Positions 43,441 to 53,283 of a DNA stretch of 60,097 nt are shown here, piece after piece. The DNA lies in contig ASZN01000032.1 in the NCBI GenBank assembly GCA_000406005.1, positions 1-60,097 of the forward strand, written 5' to 3'. The DNA is from Candidatus Poribacteria bacterium WGA-3G. GTDB taxonomy: Bacteria > Poribacteria > WGA-4E > WGA-3G. Under the pieces are notes generated by a model. The model searched no databases and was not told the DNA's origin. It saw only the letters and a program-made list of their open reading frames with translations. The stretch's first letter is position 1. Each line of letters starts with the position of its first letter. Made by a program: the position numbers and the translations under genes.

Positions 43441-44235
43441 CTATCGGGGTGTTTTCAATTCACCCCACGTAACAGCCAATTTGCCTGCCGCTTCGACATC
43501 TAAACTCACATCCATCAAATCTTGTACCTCATTTTCGTCTAAGGCACGGGACCAGAATGAGATTTCGTCAATGATGCCTTCTGCGCCGTTAGTTAGAGCA
43601 ATGTACTGGATAGTTTCCCATCCAAATCTCGGTTTTTCGTGGAGTGCCGGAAAGCCACCGGTAATGCTACGGCTTGTCGCTTGCTCTTTACCGTCAATGT
43701 AAACAAACGGTGCGTCACCCGTGAAATCCCACGTAACAGCACAGTGGAACCATGTGTCTTTTTTGATAATCCCTGTCGGATCGAATTCAACATCTTGCCA
43801 ATCGCCATCGTCGGCAGCTTCAAAATAAAATCCGAATTCTGCGGGTGTGATGTCCGGGTGCGCAGACCCTTTTCCTATAAAGAAATAGATCGCACCGAGG
43901 CTGGCATCAAAAAGCCTATAGTCGTCGCCATCTTTGCCATCCCAATCCGGCTTAAACCAGAACAGCACACTACCAACTTCCGTGACAACATTCGGTACCT
44001 CAAGATAGGTTTCCTTACCTCTGAGAACAATGCCGGCATTGTATTTGCCTTGACCAGCGACCCATTTCGCGCTCCCTCCAAATGTTCCGTCGTTTCCGTT
44101 TCCTGTACCATCCGGTGCTGAATTTCCGCTGCCCTCACCAATCCATAAGAGTAAGTCCGCGTCATCTGGAAGATTGGCAAATGCGGACATACTAACAAAT
44201 ATACTCAGTACTAAAATGAAATAAGCGTACCTCAC
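43441..44235 (-). CDS. Secreted LamG-fold protein
   Basis: About 264 residues. GTG start at 44235, nine bases after GGAGG. Signal peptide ends near SAFA. A single concanavalin-like jellyroll follows: DLLLWIGEGSGNSAPDGTGNGNDG (a LamG opening), VLFWFKPDW, WFHCAVTWDF, VYIDGKEQ, GIIDEISFWSRALDENEVQDLM. Probably extracellular carbohydrate or matrix binding. The tail KLAVTWGELKTPR matches the end of the LamG paralogue at 16.3-17.1 kb, a shared terminal motif of unknown use (possibly export or anchoring). Confidence 0.85.
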   Translation of the reverse strand: MRYAYFILVLSIFVSMSAFANLPDDADLLLWIGEGSGNSAPDGTGNGNDGTFGGSAKWVAGQGKYNAGIVLRGKETYLEVPNVVTEVGSVLFWFKPDWDGKDGDDYRLFDASLGAIYFFIGKGSAHPDITPAEFGFYFEAADDGDWQDVEFDPTGIIKKDTWFHCAVTWDFTGDAPFVYIDGKEQATSRSITGGFPALHEKPRFGWETIQYIALTNGAEGIIDEISFWSRALDENEVQDLMDVSLDVEAAGKLAVTWGELKTPR

Positions 44236-44272
44236 AAATTGTTACCTCCACGTAGAAAATAGTTTCAATCCG

Positions 44273-44377
44273 ACTTACGCAACCCTTTTGCGGGGTTTTT
44301 GCTTGGGTGTTCCTCACGGGTTTGGAACCTCGTCTGCATTGTTTAGTATGCAGGGACTTAGAAAAAAATGCGTAAGT
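44273..44377 (-). mobile_element. 105-bp repeat element with ACTTACGCA terminal inverted repeats
   Basis: Ends ACTTACGCA (44273-44281) and TGCGTAAGT (44369-44377). The interior TTTTTGCTTGGGTGTTCCTC and CGGGTTTGGAACCTCGTCTG is shared, with changes, by 59588-59657, and weakly by 37727-37770, 39168-39198 and 43386-43410. No coding frame. Confidence 0.6.
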
Positions 44378-44460
44378 TCTATTCGATCTGAAATCGGTGT
44401 GAATTTGTAGGGGAGTATAACAGAATTCCGAAAATTAGTCAACAGACATTTTCTATTTTG

Positions 44461-45603
44461 TTAAACCCGGTGGTACTTCAACAACTCCAAATTCGGTGCG
44501 AAACCGATGCCCGGACGAGACGGAACCGTTACATATCCGTCAGCATCCAAAACCATCGATGGTAGAAACATTTCACCGCGCAGTGGATCAACAGCCGGTG
44601 GATAGTATTCCAACATCAGACCGTTATCTCGGCTTGCAGCGACATGGATTTGGAGTTCTTGCGCACCGTGCGGGGCAATCAACTTCTCAGCCCTCAACGC
44701 TTCTTCAACGACCCGCATCGCCGGGTCATAGCCGGGAAGGATAGCGACATCCAGATTGAAAACATCCGCGCCACCGTAATCAATCAACGTTTGGAAATAG
44801 TGTAACCCGTAGCCGTTTTCACCGGTAGCGATTCGGATACCGTAATCCTTCGCTATCTCACGTAGTACCTTATGTCCTCTGTAATCGTGGCTATGGATCG
44901 GTTCTTCAAACCAGAAGATGTCGTTTGCCTGAAGTGCCGGAAGATACGCACCCGCCGTTTCAATCGACAACGCACAATTCGCATCCACCATAACGGTAAT
45001 ATCAGCACCGACCGTCTCGCGAACCGCCTCAATCCGTTTGATGTCCGTTTCGAGTCCTGCGTTTGGGTCCCCGATCTTCATCTTGACCGCTGTGGCGTTG
45101 AATTCGTGTATGTTGCGCGCCATCTCTTCGCGGAGTTCTTCAAACCCTTTCCCTCTGCCGTAGTAGCCACCAGCGATATAAGTGCGTATGCGTTCCTGTG
45201 TACCACCGAGTAAGGCGTGAACCGATTTCCCTTCTAACTTCCCCCGAATATCCCAACACGCTTGGTTGATCGCTGCGATAACCTGTGTATGATACCCACC
45301 CGGTCCGTAGATTTTGTAGTTCTCTGCTAACCCTGAAACGTAAGCCGTATCTGTCACGTCGTGTCCAATCAAGGCGGGACGGAACAGGTCTACAAACCTT
45401 GGAAATATAGAGAGCGGACGCGTCGCAGCGGTGCCACCGTTGAACCCGTATCCGACGACTGCTTCTCTGCCGCTTTTCGCAGTCACTTTTACCAGATGGA
45501 GTCTGCCTTTATCGTAGACGTGCATGCCGTTCCAGATAGGCGGCTTCTCCCATTCATAAAGTTCGCTTTCAACAGTGGTAATTTTGAACGGATGTGTCGG
45601 CAT
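44461..45603 (-). CDS. Enolase-superfamily enzyme, mandelate racemase subgroup
   Basis: About 380 residues with both domains: N-terminal capping (1-125) and C-terminal barrel. The MR-group catalytic set is present: Lys174-x-Lys176 (VKMKIG), metal ligands Asp207 (MVDANCAL), Glu233 or Glu234 (WFEEPI) and Glu262 (ATGENG), and the His312/Asp285 dyad (APHGAQELQIH; FNLDVA). This predicts proton abstraction next to a carboxylate, as in acid-sugar dehydratases or racemases. Substrate is not determined. No sugar-catabolic neighbours are on its strand. A GAGGAA lies 14 bases before the ATG, a poor ribosome site. Confidence 0.88.
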   Translation of the reverse strand: MPTHPFKITTVESELYEWEKPPIWNGMHVYDKGRLHLVKVTAKSGREAVVGYGFNGGTAATRPLSIFPRFVDLFRPALIGHDVTDTAYVSGLAENYKIYGPGGYHTQVIAAINQACWDIRGKLEGKSVHALLGGTQERIRTYIAGGYYGRGKGFEELREEMARNIHEFNATAVKMKIGDPNAGLETDIKRIEAVRETVGADITVMVDANCALSIETAGAYLPALQANDIFWFEEPIHSHDYRGHKVLREIAKDYGIRIATGENGYGLHYFQTLIDYGGADVFNLDVAILPGYDPAMRVVEEALRAEKLIAPHGAQELQIHVAASRDNGLMLEYYPPAVDPLRGEMFLPSMVLDADGYVTVPSRPGIGFAPNLELLKYHRV

Positions 45604-45739
45604 TGTCTTTTACTGTTCCTCTGTTATTGGTGGCAGTTTTGCGGCGAAAATTGTCAGGTACAATTCCTCGTTAAATAGTTCGTATACGTTTTTTCTGCTC
45701 AGGATTTCACTTTCGTTCAAGATGATGCCGATGCCTCTG

Positions 45740-48319
45740 CTACCTTCTCGTAGAATACGTTTCAATATCCAATCGCGGAGGTATCTCAAGAAAATCCTGC
45801 TCGCTGAACACTAATTGAAAGATACCTTGTCGCCTCGGTCCGTCAGACACCACCATCCTACCCGCGCTATTGAATGCCCCTTCAAGTGTTTCTAATACTT
45901 TTCGCTTGTACACAGTGTCAAGATTGCCAGCAAGGTGTTCCCCTTTTGTATCAAAAATCATGACGTGCGTCACGCCTCCAATTTCGTTCGCCATTGCAAC
46001 GAAATCAGGGTAGATACGTCCGCGTTTCCAACCCTGCAAATAATACTCACCGCGTTGGCGTGCCGCGACCCGGTGCCACCATTGGAGTGCCAGCTCTTCG
46101 TCAAGGTAATACGCAAATTTCTTTTCCAATTCGGAATCAAATTGCTGCTCAAAGACCTTCTCAAACAGACTCATTTGTACAGGGTTGCTATACCTTTCGA
46201 GTTGTCTCTCATTGGAGTGAATCTGTATTTCATAACTGTCTACCATCTGGTAATTGGGTTGTTGTGTCTCTAAGTCGAAACGAATCTCACCCTGATCCAG
46301 TTTTCTACGAAAGACCTGCTCCGCTTGTTTTTCCACTTCATCTTTTACATGTTCCCTTAAAACATGCGCGAGATAAGAACGCCGATCATAGATAGCCTCT
46401 TCGGTTTCACCGTCTGCCCTAAGGCGTTCGTGCATCTGCTGAGCAATCCGAGCCGCTTGCCAGAGGTTAGGCATAATATCGGAGAGACGGCGCGCAAAGT
46501 CGGCGATACTTATTTGCCTCTCAATATGCAGTTCTTGTTCCGTATGGAAAACAGGTGTCGTTTCATCAAGGTCAACCCTTTCGGATTCCCGTCGGACGCT
46601 CTGGGGTGCAGACGCGCTCGGGTGGGGTGCTTCAATTGCTGCCCAATCCACCTGTGGTAGAATGTGTGCTTGATAATTCAGTTGAACCCATTCATCTCCA
46701 TTTCTATGGCGTACCATCGGCAGATAGATGCGCTGGTTCTGGAACTGCTCGCGACGCATTATCGTTTGTCTCTCAACCGCCTGCACTTCTCCTGCTTGCT
46801 GTGAATCCAATGCACCCATCACTTCATCACCTAAGCCTGTTAACCCTTCCGATTCCAACCCATTCTTAACTTGCGTGACAACGGTTCCGACCTCAGCGTT
46901 ATTGCAATAGACGTAACACTGATCTAACAATTCGCTACCGGTGCGTTGCGCGTGTGGTTGCCGCATAACGCGCCCTACAAGTTGCGTAATTGCCCTTTGT
47001 GCTTGTGTATTATCGAGCATCACTAACAAATAAGCAAACGGGCAATCCCACCCTTCCATCAGTGCGGATTTTGTGATGATCCAACGCACTTGCGAGAATT
47101 CAGAGAGTAGATTTTCCCTTCCGAGTTCATCCTTTTCAGCGGATTTGACGCGAACCGCATCAGACGGAACACGCAAGTTTTGTGTGAGATATTCTCGGAC
47201 ATCCTCGGCATGGATTCGCTCGCCATCCTGCTGATCTCTACCCGTCCGCTCCACACGTACAACGGCGATAGGACGGATATACCGTCCCGTGCTATTTTCA
47301 AGCGACCTTGCTTCGGCATTAAGTCGCTCAAGTTCATCGGCTGCTTGTCCAAGCGTCAATTGCCACTCGGCGTTTGGAAACGATGTCACCTGCACCGGTA
47401 ACTTAATCATCTCCTCTTTTTTCAAGTCGGGTCCCCCAATATCGACGAGGAGGTTGCTAATCCCGCGGTTCGGTGTTGCAGAGAGTTCAATCACCATCCT
47501 TGGATCAAGACGGTTGATGGATTTAGCGAATTCTTCATTTGCTGTCTGATTTCTCGCACCGTAGGCTTTATGCGCCTCGTCCAGAACAACGACCGGACGC
47601 AGCAACTTGAATACGTTAAATAGGCTCTGTTTGATGAGTCCGCGTTCGGTGTGGCACTCGAGATCGGGGTATTCGTTTAGCATCTCGGTATTACCGAAGA
47701 CATTATCAATGTCAGGGAAAAAACTCGGATAACGCCCACTATCCCTGAACATACGGAGAAACTCTCTGCCTCTTTGCCGGTTCGTTGCTGGGAGCATCAG
47801 GAGCATGACGCAGAGGTAATTGGCGATGTCGTCTCTGTTGAAAGTGTCCTCTTTCTCCAGCATTTTGACGCGCCCCGCACATGCCCGATTTAACATCTTA
47901 CGGTACGGGTGTCGTTTATCCCACAAGGCAGCCTTTGTTTGCGCGTAGATCGCCTTGCTCGGTACGATCCACAGGACCAAACCGCGCTGCCGAGGGAGGC
48001 GTTCTAACGCGGCAGCAGCAAGTAGGGTTTTACCGCCACCTGTCGGTACTTTGAAGCAGATATGCGGGATGGGGCGGTTTGCGCCATCCGTACGGTCAAC
48101 GTATTCGCCCGCGGTTGCCGCAATACTACCGTTTTCCTTCAATTTTTGCCACGCGATCTTAGGATAATTGCGAATTTCATCGGGAATTGGAATATTGGTT
48201 GGCGTCTGTTGAAACGCCTCAATCAGCGTTTCTGAATCACGCTGTGCTTCCTCAAGTGCTTCTAACCAACGCGCCAAAGCGTCGAGTGCGCCGCGCTGAT
48301 ATTCCTTTAATTCCATCAT
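45740..48319 (-). CDS. res: Type III restriction enzyme, Res (R) subunit
   Basis: About 859 residues. Superfamily 2 translocase: PTGGGKT (92-98), DEAH (~247), ELSATPNRG, KSALMEGWDCPFAYLLVML and QLVGRVMRQP. The C-terminal endonuclease region reads YPDFVAMANEIGGVTHVMIFDTKGEH (around 770-792), a PD...(D/E)xK pattern with Asp in place of the usual Glu before x-Lys. Together with Mod it cleaves DNA after ATP-driven one-dimensional communication between two unmethylated sites. It starts 42 bp after Mod and is the last gene of the operon. Shorter than many Res subunits (~970), but core motifs are present. Confidence 0.9.
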   Translation of the reverse strand: MMELKEYQRGALDALARWLEALEEAQRDSETLIEAFQQTPTNIPIPDEIRNYPKIAWQKLKENGSIAATAGEYVDRTDGANRPIPHICFKVPTGGGKTLLAAAALERLPRQRGLVLWIVPSKAIYAQTKAALWDKRHPYRKMLNRACAGRVKMLEKEDTFNRDDIANYLCVMLLMLPATNRQRGREFLRMFRDSGRYPSFFPDIDNVFGNTEMLNEYPDLECHTERGLIKQSLFNVFKLLRPVVVLDEAHKAYGARNQTANEEFAKSINRLDPRMVIELSATPNRGISNLLVDIGGPDLKKEEMIKLPVQVTSFPNAEWQLTLGQAADELERLNAEARSLENSTGRYIRPIAVVRVERTGRDQQDGERIHAEDVREYLTQNLRVPSDAVRVKSAEKDELGRENLLSEFSQVRWIITKSALMEGWDCPFAYLLVMLDNTQAQRAITQLVGRVMRQPHAQRTGSELLDQCYVYCNNAEVGTVVTQVKNGLESEGLTGLGDEVMGALDSQQAGEVQAVERQTIMRREQFQNQRIYLPMVRHRNGDEWVQLNYQAHILPQVDWAAIEAPHPSASAPQSVRRESERVDLDETTPVFHTEQELHIERQISIADFARRLSDIMPNLWQAARIAQQMHERLRADGETEEAIYDRRSYLAHVLREHVKDEVEKQAEQVFRRKLDQGEIRFDLETQQPNYQMVDSYEIQIHSNERQLERYSNPVQMSLFEKVFEQQFDSELEKKFAYYLDEELALQWWHRVAARQRGEYYLQGWKRGRIYPDFVAMANEIGGVTHVMIFDTKGEHLAGNLDTVYKRKVLETLEGAFNSAGRMVVSDGPRRQGIFQLVFSEQDFLEIPPRLDIETYSTRR

Positions 48320-48360
48320 ATCTTTACTTCCTTTTGTTATGGCACGGTGGAGCGTGCCTA

Positions 48361-50013
48361 CTACCTTTCGTGCAGGGCATCAGGAAGTTGGCAAAAGATG
48401 ATGCCCATCCGTGTGAGTTCGCGCTGACCGATGTAATTACCGGCTGCATAGACAATCGCCTTTCTACCATTTTCAAGGCTTGCATCTCGGATACGTTCTG
48501 CTCGTTCCAGATTGAGGATAGCAGCGTTGCTACGCAAGTAGGCAAGGTCAGGTTTGTAGAGCAGGTAGTAATCGTTTTTGTCGTCGCTGTGGAAAAGTCC
48601 ATCATCATTCTGTGCCGCCAATGTATCAGCACCAACAGAAGCACCAGAAGTGGTATACAGCAGATTGGCGGCAAGTGCTGAGTATGATGGTAACGCCTCT
48701 CCGGTGAGCATCGCCTCTACCTCAATTGGATTTCCGAGCGTGCAGTAGGTAAAGGAGCCGCCCAAGCCTTCTTGCAGTGCCTCATCACGAGCATTGGGAA
48801 CACCGTTGATAACACGACGGACACGTTCAGCAGTGATAGTATCGGCATAATCTTCGCATTCAATGAGAATAAACTTCCGATTGCCGCCATCTTCTTTGTT
48901 TAGATCTAAGACCGCGTGGGCGGTGGTGCCGCTACCAGCGAAAGAGTCGAGGATAAGAGTGTCATTTTTTCTGGATACCCCCTCGGCAATCCCTATTAAG
49001 TTCGCGATCAATCTCGTTGGTTTAGGATTGTTGAACTCAAGGGCTGCACTTTGGAAAACAGCTTGTAATTGCTTTGTTCCTTCGTCCGTGGTGCCTGCAA
49101 TATCCGCCAGCATTAAATCAATTGGGACAATACCTTTTTCTTCAGATTCACTAAGAAAATTTTTAAGACGAGGATAGCGCAAATTTCCGTCAAGTCCCCA
49201 CCAAAGTTTGTTTTCCGTAACATGTCTCTCATGGGTGCTTTCACTGTACTTCCAAGCATGTGTAGGATGATTTACTGCCTCTCCTGTATGCGGATTTATT
49301 ATCGCGTAAACCAAATTTGGACGCTGTTCTTTCGTCGCAGGATTGACATACGAACTGGATACCCAACTGCCCCGTGGGTCATCATCAGGATTAGAATATG
49401 TTTCATCAAGTTTCTCGCCCCGCTTAACCCGAATGTGAGAAACAGTATCAGATTTTCTATATGCAATGATATGTTCACGTTGATTTGAGAATAATTTTGC
49501 ATTGTTACTCCTACCATAGCGATGTTGCCAAATAATATCTGCAAGAAAGTTTGCCTTTCCTAAAATTTCATCCATTAGCATCCGCAAATGATGTACTTCA
49601 TTGTCATCAATAGAGATAAAAATTACACCGTCGTCGGCAAGCAGCTCTTTGAGCAGGTTCAGTCTCGGCCACATCATGCAGAGCCATTTGTCATGTTGTT
49701 CTAAGTCTTCATTATCAACGGGTGTATTTTCGGTGAACCACTGCTGCATCAGTGAACTGTTTACGTTATCGTTGTAGACCCATCCCTCGTTGCCGGTGTT
49801 GTAGGGTGGATCAATGTAGATGCATTTGACACGGTTAGCGTAGCGTGGGAGTAACGCTTTGAGAGCGTGCAAATTGTCTCCGTGGATGATGAGGTTGTCG
49901 TCTGTATCAGTTGGGTTGCAGGATTTACTTTCGTCAGGTTCAAGCGGACGGTAAGGGACGGTGAGGTGGTGGGCATAGATGTGTTGTTTTCCCTTGAATT
50001 CGAGTGTGGGCAT
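48361..50013 (-). CDS. mod: Type III restriction-modification DNA methyltransferase (Mod), beta class
   Basis: About 550 residues from ATG 50013, seven bases after AGGA; the frame's TTG two codons upstream is not needed. DPPYNTG (about 68-74) precedes FAGSGTTAHAV (about 356), the order of beta-class N6-adenine methyltransferases, and the target-recognition region (~130-330) lies between them. It modifies adenine in a short asymmetric site and gives Res its specificity. Adjacent to res in the standard mod-res order, and 32 bp behind the response-regulator gene, so apparently in the same transcript as the cytosine methyltransferase module. Confidence 0.93.
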   Translation of the reverse strand: MPTLEFKGKQHIYAHHLTVPYRPLEPDESKSCNPTDTDDNLIIHGDNLHALKALLPRYANRVKCIYIDPPYNTGNEGWVYNDNVNSSLMQQWFTENTPVDNEDLEQHDKWLCMMWPRLNLLKELLADDGVIFISIDDNEVHHLRMLMDEILGKANFLADIIWQHRYGRSNNAKLFSNQREHIIAYRKSDTVSHIRVKRGEKLDETYSNPDDDPRGSWVSSSYVNPATKEQRPNLVYAIINPHTGEAVNHPTHAWKYSESTHERHVTENKLWWGLDGNLRYPRLKNFLSESEEKGIVPIDLMLADIAGTTDEGTKQLQAVFQSAALEFNNPKPTRLIANLIGIAEGVSRKNDTLILDSFAGSGTTAHAVLDLNKEDGGNRKFILIECEDYADTITAERVRRVINGVPNARDEALQEGLGGSFTYCTLGNPIEVEAMLTGEALPSYSALAANLLYTTSGASVGADTLAAQNDDGLFHSDDKNDYYLLYKPDLAYLRSNAAILNLERAERIRDASLENGRKAIVYAAGNYIGQRELTRMGIIFCQLPDALHER

Positions 50014-50045
50014 GGGCAATTCCTTTGCAGTGTTATACGAACGGA

Positions 50046-51128
50046 TCAGGTGGTGTAGCGGTTAATAAAATCCTCACTATCAATATCTGGCTGACCTTGC
50101 CGGGCATAGAATGAAGAGAAACGCGATACGATATCTTTTACGAAAAAAGGTGATATTTGAATTAAAGGCTTTTCAAATTTTTCATTAAACTCAGTCTTGT
50201 CCAATGTTCTCAGTTTCCTAAAATTGAGAAATCCACCGTCAAAAGAATAAGCCTCCGGCAGCCAATGATAGTAATCTGTGTGGTTGTTATTAGATATGTC
50301 TCGAAGTTTATTTTTTTTGCTGCGTGTTCTCGTAATACCGTCTAGAGCAGCGTTCACAACATTATCCTCGCTTTCGATCTCAACAAGGAGAATACGATCT
50401 GTTTTGAATTCACCGTTCCTTCTAATCACAAGGTCACACGCTGGACTCAGAGTTACAAACGATTTATCACTTGTTTCCTCTTTTACAATACTTCCTGTTG
50501 TGATTTCTTTAGACATAGGAGGGTATAGGTAAAATTCTTCAGGAAAACAACGTTCCCCATCTTCCTCAAGGAGTTGGAATAAGTGATTCAGGGTGTATCG
50601 GAGGAGGGCCTTTTCGGTCCGTTCTGGATCTTCTGCTCCATAGGATATCCACGTTTCTATTTGTGGAAAGAGGTTTTTGCGGGAAACCTCATTTAGGGTC
50701 TGTTCGATTAATTCTCTGCCTCCCATGATACGGGTTAACCCTGTATTATAGATATCCCAAAGTTTGTCTAAAATTTCATCATACCCAGTTGCCCCTTTTA
50801 TGAAAACGTCAATTAGCATGATTTCTTCATTCAGATTTTCGTCCAAACTGCCCCGATTTCCTGTAAAAATGGCAACTGGAATCCGATAGAATGACTCTAT
50901 CATTTTTGCGATAACTTGGTTTCCTTCGTCACCTTGATGTGTTAGTTTCAGATCAATAATTGCCCCATCAAAGGAGTTATCCAGCATCTTTAATGCTTCG
51001 TCGAGATTTTGGCACTCAACTGACTCTATACGTCGCTTCTTTTCATGGATGTACCTGTTAACAGAATTTCTGAAACTTCTGAGGTCTCGTTGGTTATCTT
51101 CTACTATAAGGAGCCGCAACTTACTCAT
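50046..51128 (-). CDS. Response regulator with receiver domain and unknown C-terminal domain
   Basis: About 360 residues. ATG 51128, seven bases after GGAG, overlapping the kinase stop by eight bases. The receiver domain (1-~125) is complete: acidic Glu10/Asp11 in LLIVEDN, phospho-acceptor Asp59 (GAIIDLKL), Thr89 (IFTGN), Lys111 (FIKG). The C-terminal ~230 residues are not a known DNA-binding output domain. They contain TLSPACDLVIRRNGE followed by ILLVEIESEDN, with a conserved-looking Cys-Asp and acidic residues, and a terminal region with FSSFYARQGQ. An enzymatic or DNA-interacting effector controlled by phosphorylation is likely, but unproven. Coupled to the kinase gene upstream. Confidence 0.8.
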   Translation of the reverse strand: MSKLRLLIVEDNQRDLRSFRNSVNRYIHEKKRRIESVECQNLDEALKMLDNSFDGAIIDLKLTHQGDEGNQVIAKMIESFYRIPVAIFTGNRGSLDENLNEEIMLIDVFIKGATGYDEILDKLWDIYNTGLTRIMGGRELIEQTLNEVSRKNLFPQIETWISYGAEDPERTEKALLRYTLNHLFQLLEEDGERCFPEEFYLYPPMSKEITTGSIVKEETSDKSFVTLSPACDLVIRRNGEFKTDRILLVEIESEDNVVNAALDGITRTRSKKNKLRDISNNNHTDYYHWLPEAYSFDGGFLNFRKLRTLDKTEFNEKFEKPLIQISPFFVKDIVSRFSSFYARQGQPDIDSEDFINRYTT

Positions 51129-53283
51129 TTTCACTCTCCATTTTAGGTTCAATTCTGAAATAAGCCCCTTCTTCAGAGGACAATGCTTTCAGTTCAAGCC
51201 CATTTCGTTCTGCTGCTTCCCCAGCTATGGCCAATCCCAAACCCATTCCTTCTGATTTGGTGGTAAATTCGGGTTCAAAAATTAACTCGCTGTGTTCTGG
51301 CTTAATTCCCGGACCAGTATCGCGATAATCAACATAACAAAGCGAATCACCATCAGTTTCCATCTTGATGACTATTTCCCTTTTAGGAATTTCTTTTTCG
51401 CACATCCAATACATGCTATTATCAATCAGGTTTGTGAAAATAGCATGGATGTCTTGGTTCCAGCACAAAAACTTAAATTCCTCTGAACCGGAAATCGCTG
51501 CGGATACTTTATGCGTCCTCATTCCTGCTCCAAAGATATCCAAACTCCTTTGGATAGCCTTTTTCAACTCCAACGGTTTTTTAGCAGAGCGTTTTTTCGC
51601 CGCAAGTGGGTCAAGCTTGTCGAAAAATTCAACGAGAATTTCTGCACTTTCTTCAATATCGTCAGCAATCGGCATAAGTTTTTTCAAATTCTCCAAATCG
51701 CTTGTTTCAAGAAATAAATTATACCAATACCGTAAATTCGGCACATCATTTTTGAAGCAATTGAGAGGTTGTCCGCTTTCATGAAGGATTACATTAACAA
51801 TTTTCCCTAAGGTAGCCTGGCCCTGATAAACAGCAACAACTTTGCGGATTTCATCAGCAACCTTATTTTTTTCTTTCGCATCTTGACTAATAAGTTCAAT
51901 GGTTTTGCCAATGGTTGTTTTGTCAACTTTACCCTTGCTGAGTTGCGTCTGTACATTTTCTATCAACTCATCAAACGAAAACAGCCCTTGCAGATTCTGA
52001 TCCACTTTGATAGTAGGTCCAATCAATCCTTCCTTTCTTCTGTAATCGTAACGCCGGATTTCAAGTTCCGATATGACTTGTTTTGTGATTGCTTTCAACT
52101 GCTCAAACGCTTGATTTTCTCTGAGCCCATCCCGAGCACTTTTTTCAATCAAATCGGACTGATCCTCGGACTGAATTTGGACGTATCCAATCACTTGGTT
52201 GCTGCCGATGCATCGCGTAGGGGTTTGAATACGTCGTGCATTGAGTTTAAGCCAATCAAATTCGGTATCACCTAGAGGCCGGATGCGGAATCCATTTCGG
52301 TAAACAGCGATCCCGTTGTTTGCGTTAAGGATTCGCCTTGCCTCGTTTTTCCCGACATAGTTGCCAAATTCATCTTTGAATCCACGTTTAATCAGAGAGT
52401 CAATAGATTCTGCCTCACGGTCGTAGACTCGGATATCAATATCAAGTTCACCACAGTCCGTAGACTCTTTAAAATTGAACAGAATCTTCTGATCCGCAAT
52501 ATTAGGAGCCTTTTGTGCCGAATATATCAGTTTACCTTTACCGTTGCTACCAATGGTCCCTGAAATTTTATAGTCAAATAGATCTATCAGAGGATATGGT
52601 TCGACGGTTTCTTCAATGTCCCCCACTCCGGGAAAACCTTTGACTGTCAAACTTATCCGAAACACATCACTACTATTTTCATGGCTAAGCGTGCTGATTA
52701 TGGGCGATGTTAACTTCTTCAATTCAAACCGGAGTTTGTCGAATCTTTCCTGATTCCACCGGGCCAGAAATTCATTATCACCTATAATAGTTAAACACGT
52801 TCCTTGTGGTTCTGAGACTTTTCTTGTTTTAATTGGTATCCCTACATCATCTAGGTACCGAGCCTTCTCAAAGTCTGACCATTCAATATGTACCTTAGTT
52901 TTCTCACCTTCGCCAGTTACGGTTTCAAGTGATAAATTCGTGCCTAGAATTGAGGCGGCATAGCGTCCTATTCCTTTACTTCCTTGTAGGGTTCGGCCAG
53001 AAGGACTGCGATGTCTTTTAATCTTGTCCTGAGTCGATGGTACAAGCCATTTGTTGATAACATCATCTTGGGACATGCCGTGACCGTGATCAGAGATAAC
53101 AATGGTATATCCATTACGATCGGGAGCTGCTCTAAATTCTATGTTTACATCAGGAGAATCCGCATCATACGCGTTTTTTACTAACTCAACGACAGCGGCA
53201 TAATTATCCTGAATGAGATCGCGACCGATGGTGAGTATATGTCGTCCAGCAGGTCTAATTTTGTAAGTTGTATCGGTGTTCAT
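51121..53283 (-). CDS. Sensor ATPase/kinase with two GHKL domains
   Basis: About 720 residues. ATG 53283 overlaps the methyltransferase stop in an ATGA junction. The N-terminus is a Hsp90/MutL/MORC-like GHKL ATPase: VELVKNAYDAD (Asn37), DHGHGM (65-70), GSKGIGRYA (101-109). The middle (~170-430) has a transducer-like segment and a helical linker. The C-terminus is a histidine-kinase core with H-box-like LHESGQPLN (His ~500), N box FTNLIDNSMYW (~618), G1 DTGPGI (~656), and G2 GMGLGLAIAGEAAERNG. No membrane span, so cytoplasmic. With the response regulator next door, it forms a two-component-like pair that may sense DNA or methylation state (inference). Confidence 0.85.
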   Translation of the reverse strand: MNTDTTYKIRPAGRHILTIGRDLIQDNYAAVVELVKNAYDADSPDVNIEFRAAPDRNGYTIVISDHGHGMSQDDVINKWLVPSTQDKIKRHRSPSGRTLQGSKGIGRYAASILGTNLSLETVTGEGEKTKVHIEWSDFEKARYLDDVGIPIKTRKVSEPQGTCLTIIGDNEFLARWNQERFDKLRFELKKLTSPIISTLSHENSSDVFRISLTVKGFPGVGDIEETVEPYPLIDLFDYKISGTIGSNGKGKLIYSAQKAPNIADQKILFNFKESTDCGELDIDIRVYDREAESIDSLIKRGFKDEFGNYVGKNEARRILNANNGIAVYRNGFRIRPLGDTEFDWLKLNARRIQTPTRCIGSNQVIGYVQIQSEDQSDLIEKSARDGLRENQAFEQLKAITKQVISELEIRRYDYRRKEGLIGPTIKVDQNLQGLFSFDELIENVQTQLSKGKVDKTTIGKTIELISQDAKEKNKVADEIRKVVAVYQGQATLGKIVNVILHESGQPLNCFKNDVPNLRYWYNLFLETSDLENLKKLMPIADDIEESAEILVEFFDKLDPLAAKKRSAKKPLELKKAIQRSLDIFGAGMRTHKVSAAISGSEEFKFLCWNQDIHAIFTNLIDNSMYWMCEKEIPKREIVIKMETDGDSLCYVDYRDTGPGIKPEHSELIFEPEFTTKSEGMGLGLAIAGEAAERNGLELKALSSEEGAYFRIEPKMESENE

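Noticed and set aside
48324..48681. Plus- and minus-strand frames of 116-164 codons at the mod/res junction
   Set aside because: They overlap the mod gene in other frames without ribosome sites or recognisable domains.
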